From: Planoprotostelium fungivorum
Taxonomy: Eukaryota > Evosea > Variosea > Cavosteliida > Cavosteliaceae
DNA: 64,000 bases
Assembly: GCA_003024175.1 (NCBI GenBank)
Contig: MDYQ01000104.1
Span: forward strand, 1 to 64,000
Reading direction: 5' to 3'
Shown: positions 60,301 to 64,000 of the stretch, in pieces
Numbering within the stretch: the stretch's first letter is position 1
How the letters are laid out: each line of letters starts with the position of its first letter
Notes under the pieces: generated by a model
Databases searched by the model: none
What the model saw: the letters and a program-made list of their open reading frames with translations, nothing else
Told to the model about the DNA's origin: nothing
Made by a program: the position numbers and the translations under genes

Positions 60301-61672
60301 ACAAGATTGGCCCTACAAGAGGGGACTGAAGAAGAACAACGGATACGCCGTAGTGGAGAAGATCTACGACATCAAGGTGACACCAGAGATGGAGGAAGAA
60401 GAGAAGAAGTCCAGTCGATTGGAAGAGAGAGTCAGAGATCTGATGGGATGCATCGCCTCCATGCCGATGATCCGTAAGGCCATGAAGAGGGCAGGTGTCG
60501 ATTGGTCCACCCTCCCCGCTGGAAGAGTCAACAGTTCCACCATCCAAGAGGCCTTCGAGATCCTAAAGAAGATCGAAGACGATCAGATCACCCTCGAAGA
60601 GTTGACCGAGCAAGGACACAACTGGCAGAGCAAGGTGAGTTTCACACCATTGAAGGAGGCTGACGGGTGCAGGAAATGAAGGATGCAAACGAGAGGATCG
60701 CCCAGCTATCGAACGACTTCTTCATGTTGATTCCACACAATCTGTCCGAAGTGTCACAGAGGAGTATTTCCAGTGAAGGCCAATTGGAAGAGAAGACGAA
60801 ACTGTTGGAACGTCTCAGAGACATCGGAACGGCCGTCGATCTCATCTCCTCTCCTCCCGGTTTCAGTCAGGGTGATCTCTTCGATCCTCTACAACGTTGT
60901 AGATCGACTCACCTCCCCCAGGTGTCCCTCGATTGGATGCCATATCGTACGGATTGAACACCCGAATCACAGCCTTAGAAGCGACAGACAGAAGGTTCAC
61001 CATGCTCACCGAATGGGCGAGGCGGACGCAGGGTGGCCTTCGGATGAAGAATGTCTTTGCGGTATCAAGGAACGAAGAGATGAGCCGATTCGAACCTTGG
61101 AGACAACAGAGGATCAGGGACACAGGTACCACCACACCCAACAACCTCTTGTTGTTCCACGGTACAAAGGTCTCGAACATGTTGGGTGAGAATCAAATCC
61201 AACTGTTCCCTTCTCATCGTGGCTACAGGTATATTGAGACACGGACTGCGTATCGCACCATTGAATGCTCCCCGAACTGGACTGGCCTTTGGTAAGGGAG
61301 TCTACTTCTCTGATGCTTTCGCAAAGAGCCGTGGTTACAGTGATGGGAACTACATGTTCGTCTGTGAGGTGCGTAGTTGAGAGCGTGATCGTAGTGATGA
61401 TGATGTATGGCTCACCTCGATAGGTGGCCGTAGGTAAACCCAAAGAGCTGCACTCTGGATTGTACATGGAAAAGCCAGAGGAAGGCTTCGATTCGACCAA
61501 GGGTGTGGGAAGGCAACAGCCAGAGTCAGAGTCCATCGCCATCCAGAACAATGGTGTCGGTATTCCCTCTGGTACAATCGAAACGGTTCAAGGTCCGTGG
61601 CTAGGATACAATGAGTTTATCGTCTACGATGAATCGAGAGTCAAGATCAAGTACATCATCCAATGGGTGTAG
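54363..61672 (+). CDS. SAP-ankyrin-BRCT-WGR poly(ADP-ribose) polymerase
   Basis: The order of parts is as follows. A basic nuclear signal (MPKRKVEIK). A SAP DNA-binding helix pair ([18 protein letters not shown], then [12 protein letters not shown]). A Cys-containing region of unknown fold. Ankyrin-type repeats with an acidic/basic coiled stretch (about 55800-56100). A BRCT-like segment ([17 protein letters not shown]). More ankyrin repeats ([20 protein letters not shown]). A WGR domain ([17 protein letters not shown] at its end). The helical regulatory domain. The catalytic domain retains the H-Y-E triad: [27 protein letters not shown] and [18 protein letters not shown]. Roughly 1,900 residues and more than thirty short introns; one (60872-60921) carries the palindrome. 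I infer a DNA-damage-responsive nuclear PARP, with ankyrins suggesting tankyrase-like partner binding. Confidence 0.87.
60888..60903. repeat. Intronic palindrome, TCTACAACGTTGTAGA
   Basis: A perfect 16-bp palindrome in the 50-nt intron 60872-60921 of the PARP gene, between exons reading PPGFSQG and [10 protein letters not shown]. It is the copy farthest from those in the 5-oxoprolinase gene, about 57 kb away. Confidence 0.85.
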
Positions 61673-61754
61673 ATGAGTGATAGAGGATAAAACAACTTTC
61701 GTCCAGTGGAGTTCTTTGGATCGATGTAGATATGGTACATTGTATTTGTAAAAT

Positions 61755-63330
61755 TCAAGCAATCGTGAGGTGATCCCTGAGGGTGTTGAACAAGACAGGT
61801 GAATTCAATATGTCTCTGTGCTCCTGATCTTCAAATTCGTGGATTGTCACCCCTTCAGGGTCTTGTTCCTTCCACATTCTACGCCAATTAGAGTCTCCAT
61901 GGTTCACAAGACTCACGCAGGGAGAACTGCCATCGAATAATAAGGCACTGTCTTGTCTCCACTAAAGAAGAGTGAGAGACGATATCACATACGATGTCAC
62001 CTGGCTTTGACGATCTTTCCATCAATTTTGAATCTCTGTTTCGTTTGTGACGTTTCATAGAGTACACCCCGTTCTAATTTGACATCTGAGTCGATAGAGA
62101 ACGCCTTTGTGTGGTGATTGCGTTGAAAGAGGTAAGACATTTCCGTATCGAGGTTTTTACCTGCAACATCAGATTCTACGCGGGTGAATTGCCCACCATA
62201 GATGCACACCAACTTGACAGGGGGCTTCTCCATGCATGCCAACCCTTCAACTTCTTCCTCCTAATGACATCAGAGGGCAGATTTGAGGTGTATCACCTTT
62301 TCTGTGGCTACATTCTCTCCCCAAAAGTTGGGATCCGTCTTCTCAAAGACATCCCAAGTGTCAGGGCACTCAGCAGTCATCAAATCCTATCCTCCTGTGA
62401 GTGAGATGTCATGATATCATGTTCAGTCACCTTGAGAGATGAGAATGCGTAGTATCGGCTGTGGAAATCTCCTGGAGTTCTGAAATCGCTGAGTGAACCT
62501 AATAGGTATACCATACACACTTGATGTTCTTCCTATTCAATTCTAATGAGTTCCACTGATATGCCAAGTGAGTGACCGGAGATAGATCCGTTCTCAGAGG
62601 TAAGAGCCAGGGAACTGTGCGTGTCATCCATCATCTTTATCCCGTCCTCACGTGATCCCATCCCTCGACACATTCTCAGAGCCCTCGCGGGATGCAGCCC
62701 TAAATTATCCATCTCGAAACTGACTCCTGATAACTAGACGGATCACAGGATGTTGAGAAGAGCGGCTCACCATGCCTCGAATGGACATACAATTACCCAT
62801 CCAAGGAGCGGAGACGGAAAAGAAGGAGTCGATGTGAGCGTCGATCCATTCCTGCCCCCTCTGTCGTTTCAACCACTGTAAGAAGTAGTGGACCAATTTA
62901 TTCCCTGGTCGTGTGAATGGCCAGTTGTACAAGTCGATCGAGGCTCACCCATCGAATGCGCCACGAGAACGACCCGCCGCCCGTTGTTCCTCTGCTTCAA
63001 GGCCTCGATCAGATGCATCATTTTAGTCAATTTGGCATCTCGGGTCTCCAATTTGCTGGGAGGAATTCTCCAGTCGTACTACCCTCATCAGAATCAAGTC
63101 AATCGGGTTTCTCACCCTCTAACTCGTCGAGCGAATTCCTCACTTGATTCTGCGCGACCTTTCCCAGGCTGATCCACAGCTCCTCACAATTGTGAGTCCA
63201 TTCAGGCAAAGGACTGTGGTGGATCTCAAGAGCCGTAGAAGCTAGTCCTGGGACCAACATGACCCGACGTAACTGATCGGTGAGGAGTTCTTCAACATCA
63301 TCGCAGACGCCTTACCTGACGCATTCTCAT
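61755..63330 (-). CDS. LCAT/PDAT-like acyltransferase or phospholipase
   Basis: The proposed start MRMRQ is joined by a 42-nt intron to LRRVMLVPGLASTALEIHHS, the oxyanion-side motif of the lecithin:cholesterol acyltransferase family. The nucleophile elbow is VVLVAHSMG (Ser in A-H-S-M-G). Next come HYFLQWLKRQRGQEWIDAHI and SFFSVSAPWMGN. The Asp/His part is SGDKTVPYYSMAVLPA, spliced to MWKEQDPEGVTIHEFEDQEH, with the catalytic His probably in EHRDIL. No signal peptide precedes the domain, unlike secreted LCAT or anchored PDAT, which resembles plant LCAT4/PLA-type enzymes. It may transfer or hydrolyse acyl chains of phospholipids. The stop is 83 bp from the PARP stop. Confidence 0.8.
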
Positions 63331-63449
63331 CTCCTTCTCACCGTGAGTGTGCCAGCAAACGGAAACTCCTTCGGTCAATACTTCGAAATATCTTGGACTC
63401 GAGAGGCGAGGTACGATTTTTTTCCTCTTGAGGTCGGGGACACGCGTTC

Positions 63450-64000
63450 ATGTTAGTGGGTGGACGTACAGCAGGTAACCTCACTGTATCGACGATGCTC
63501 CTCTATTCAGGCACGACGTGGAGAGAATCACCACTGCCAGGCAATGTGACTGCTGGCTTCTCGGTCTGCGCCAATGACACCCACGGTTTCATCTCGCAAG
63601 GTTCAGAACTATTTACACACGACGCTGCCGCATCCAGTTGGTCATCTCAGAGGACTCCTCGTTACCGAGTGGATGGGGCGTGCGCAGTCAATAGTGGACA
63701 GATCATAATTGCGGGAGGCCGAGATGAAGCAGAGGAAATGATCCTCACAGCAAACGTTTATGACGTATCAACTTCCACTTGGTCAGATTTTCCGACAACA
63801 GCCAAGTCAAGACCCTCGATTGGAGTATTATCTTCAGACGAAATCGCCATCATGGGGGGATCTCCACTCGGCTCTATCGATCAATTATTCCTGTTCAACA
63901 AATCGAAGGGCTGGACGAACGAGTCGAATCTCACCGGGACCTTCCCCAGTGGCCACGTAATTACATGCAAGCACACAAGACACCCTTTTTGCCTTCAACG
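63450..64000 (+). CDS. Kelch-repeat protein, 5' part, runs off the window
   Basis: One frame stays open from 63432 to the window end without a stop. It shows kelch blades with the di-glycine motif: FMLVGGRTAG, VNSGQIIIAGGRDEAEE, SSDEIAIMGGSPLG, each followed by a Y/L-F-x-W strand (VYDVSTSTWSDFP, LFLFNKSKGWTNE). Repeated N-glycosylation sequons (NLT, NVT, NES, NDT) suggest an extracellular or lumenal protein. The ATG at 63450 is the first in frame after a stop at 63429, but an upstream exon carrying a signal peptide is likely. It starts about 120 bp from the divergent acyltransferase gene. The 3' part and function are outside the view. Confidence 0.65.
   Translation, partial: MLVGGRTAGNLTVSTMLLYSGTTWRESPLPGNVTAGFSVCANDTHGFISQGSELFTHDAAASSWSSQRTPRYRVDGACAVNSGQIIIAGGRDEAEEMILTANVYDVSTSTWSDFPTTAKSRPSIGVLSSDEIAIMGGSPLGSIDQLFLFNKSKGWTNESNLTGTFPSGHVITCKHTRHPFCLQ

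Noticed and set aside
1-64000. Bacterial operon reading, Shine-Dalgarno sites, insertion sequences
   Set aside because: Dozens of in-frame GT-AG introns of about 40 nt and eukaryotic families on both strands make this nuclear eukaryotic DNA. No transposase or terminal repeats were found.

Overview
This window is nuclear DNA of a small-genome unicellular eukaryote. Genes lie on both strands and are cut by many very short GT-AG introns. The ones I resolved are mostly 37-50 nt, with a few of 53-122 nt. The gene content is a three-domain RasGAP/IQGAP relative, a plant-like LRR receptor kinase, a spastizin-like protein, CCDC22, a b5/acyl-CoA dehydrogenase fusion, a solitary DIT1/PvcA isocyanide synthase and a SAP-ankyrin-BRCT-WGR PARP. 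This fits an amoebozoan, perhaps a protosteloid such as Planoprotostelium. The taxonomic assignment is inference. I see no mobile elements, viral remains, CRISPR arrays or convincing tRNA/rRNA genes.

Layout. 0.3-2.5 kb: a secreted protein, and a chromatin protein with a TPL-binding-type domain plus chromodomain. 2.6-8.9 kb: 5-oxoprolinase facing an isocyanide synthase. 9.2-15.4 kb: a membrane-anchored tandem amidohydrolase facing a large type I surface protein. 16.4-21 kb: a peroxisomal SCPx-type thiolase facing an EF-hand/coiled-coil protein with a CaaX end. 21.2-26.8 kb: an LRR receptor kinase. 28-31.5 kb: an IQGAP-type RasGAP and an MCRIP/DUF4050-like protein. 32-37.2 kb: small or unknown proteins, a zinc-finger/Ser-Pro-rich protein and a short-chain dehydrogenase. 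37.6-42 kb: an MRH-domain sorting receptor, a cytochrome b5-ACAD and a SET/MYND methyltransferase. 42.1-51 kb: a ZFYVE26/spastizin-like protein, a small membrane protein, a thioesterase and CCDC22. 51.1-54.1 kb: an F-box/ankyrin-like protein and COX10. 54.3-61.7 kb: the PARP. 61.7-64 kb: an LCAT/PDAT-like acyltransferase and the start of a kelch protein that runs off the window.

Functional themes. Three genes serve peroxisomal or lipid metabolism (SCPx thiolase with -AKL, b5-ACAD with -SKM, thioesterase). Three serve endolysosomal sorting (MRH receptor with a YAEM tail, ZFYVE26-like, CCDC22). Several serve chromatin or DNA-damage signalling. The genes are not co-oriented in operons. Ten pairs converge tail to tail with gaps of 12-387 bp, and most starts face each other across short shared promoters.

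The most unusual signal is a recurrent palindrome, CATCTACAACGTTGTAGATG and close variants or half-sites. It sits almost exclusively inside the tiny introns of unrelated genes on both strands, often taking up half of a 38-50 nt intron. A second group of introns carries different perfect palindromes. This looks like intron-borne hairpin DNA/RNA that ordinary annotation would miss.
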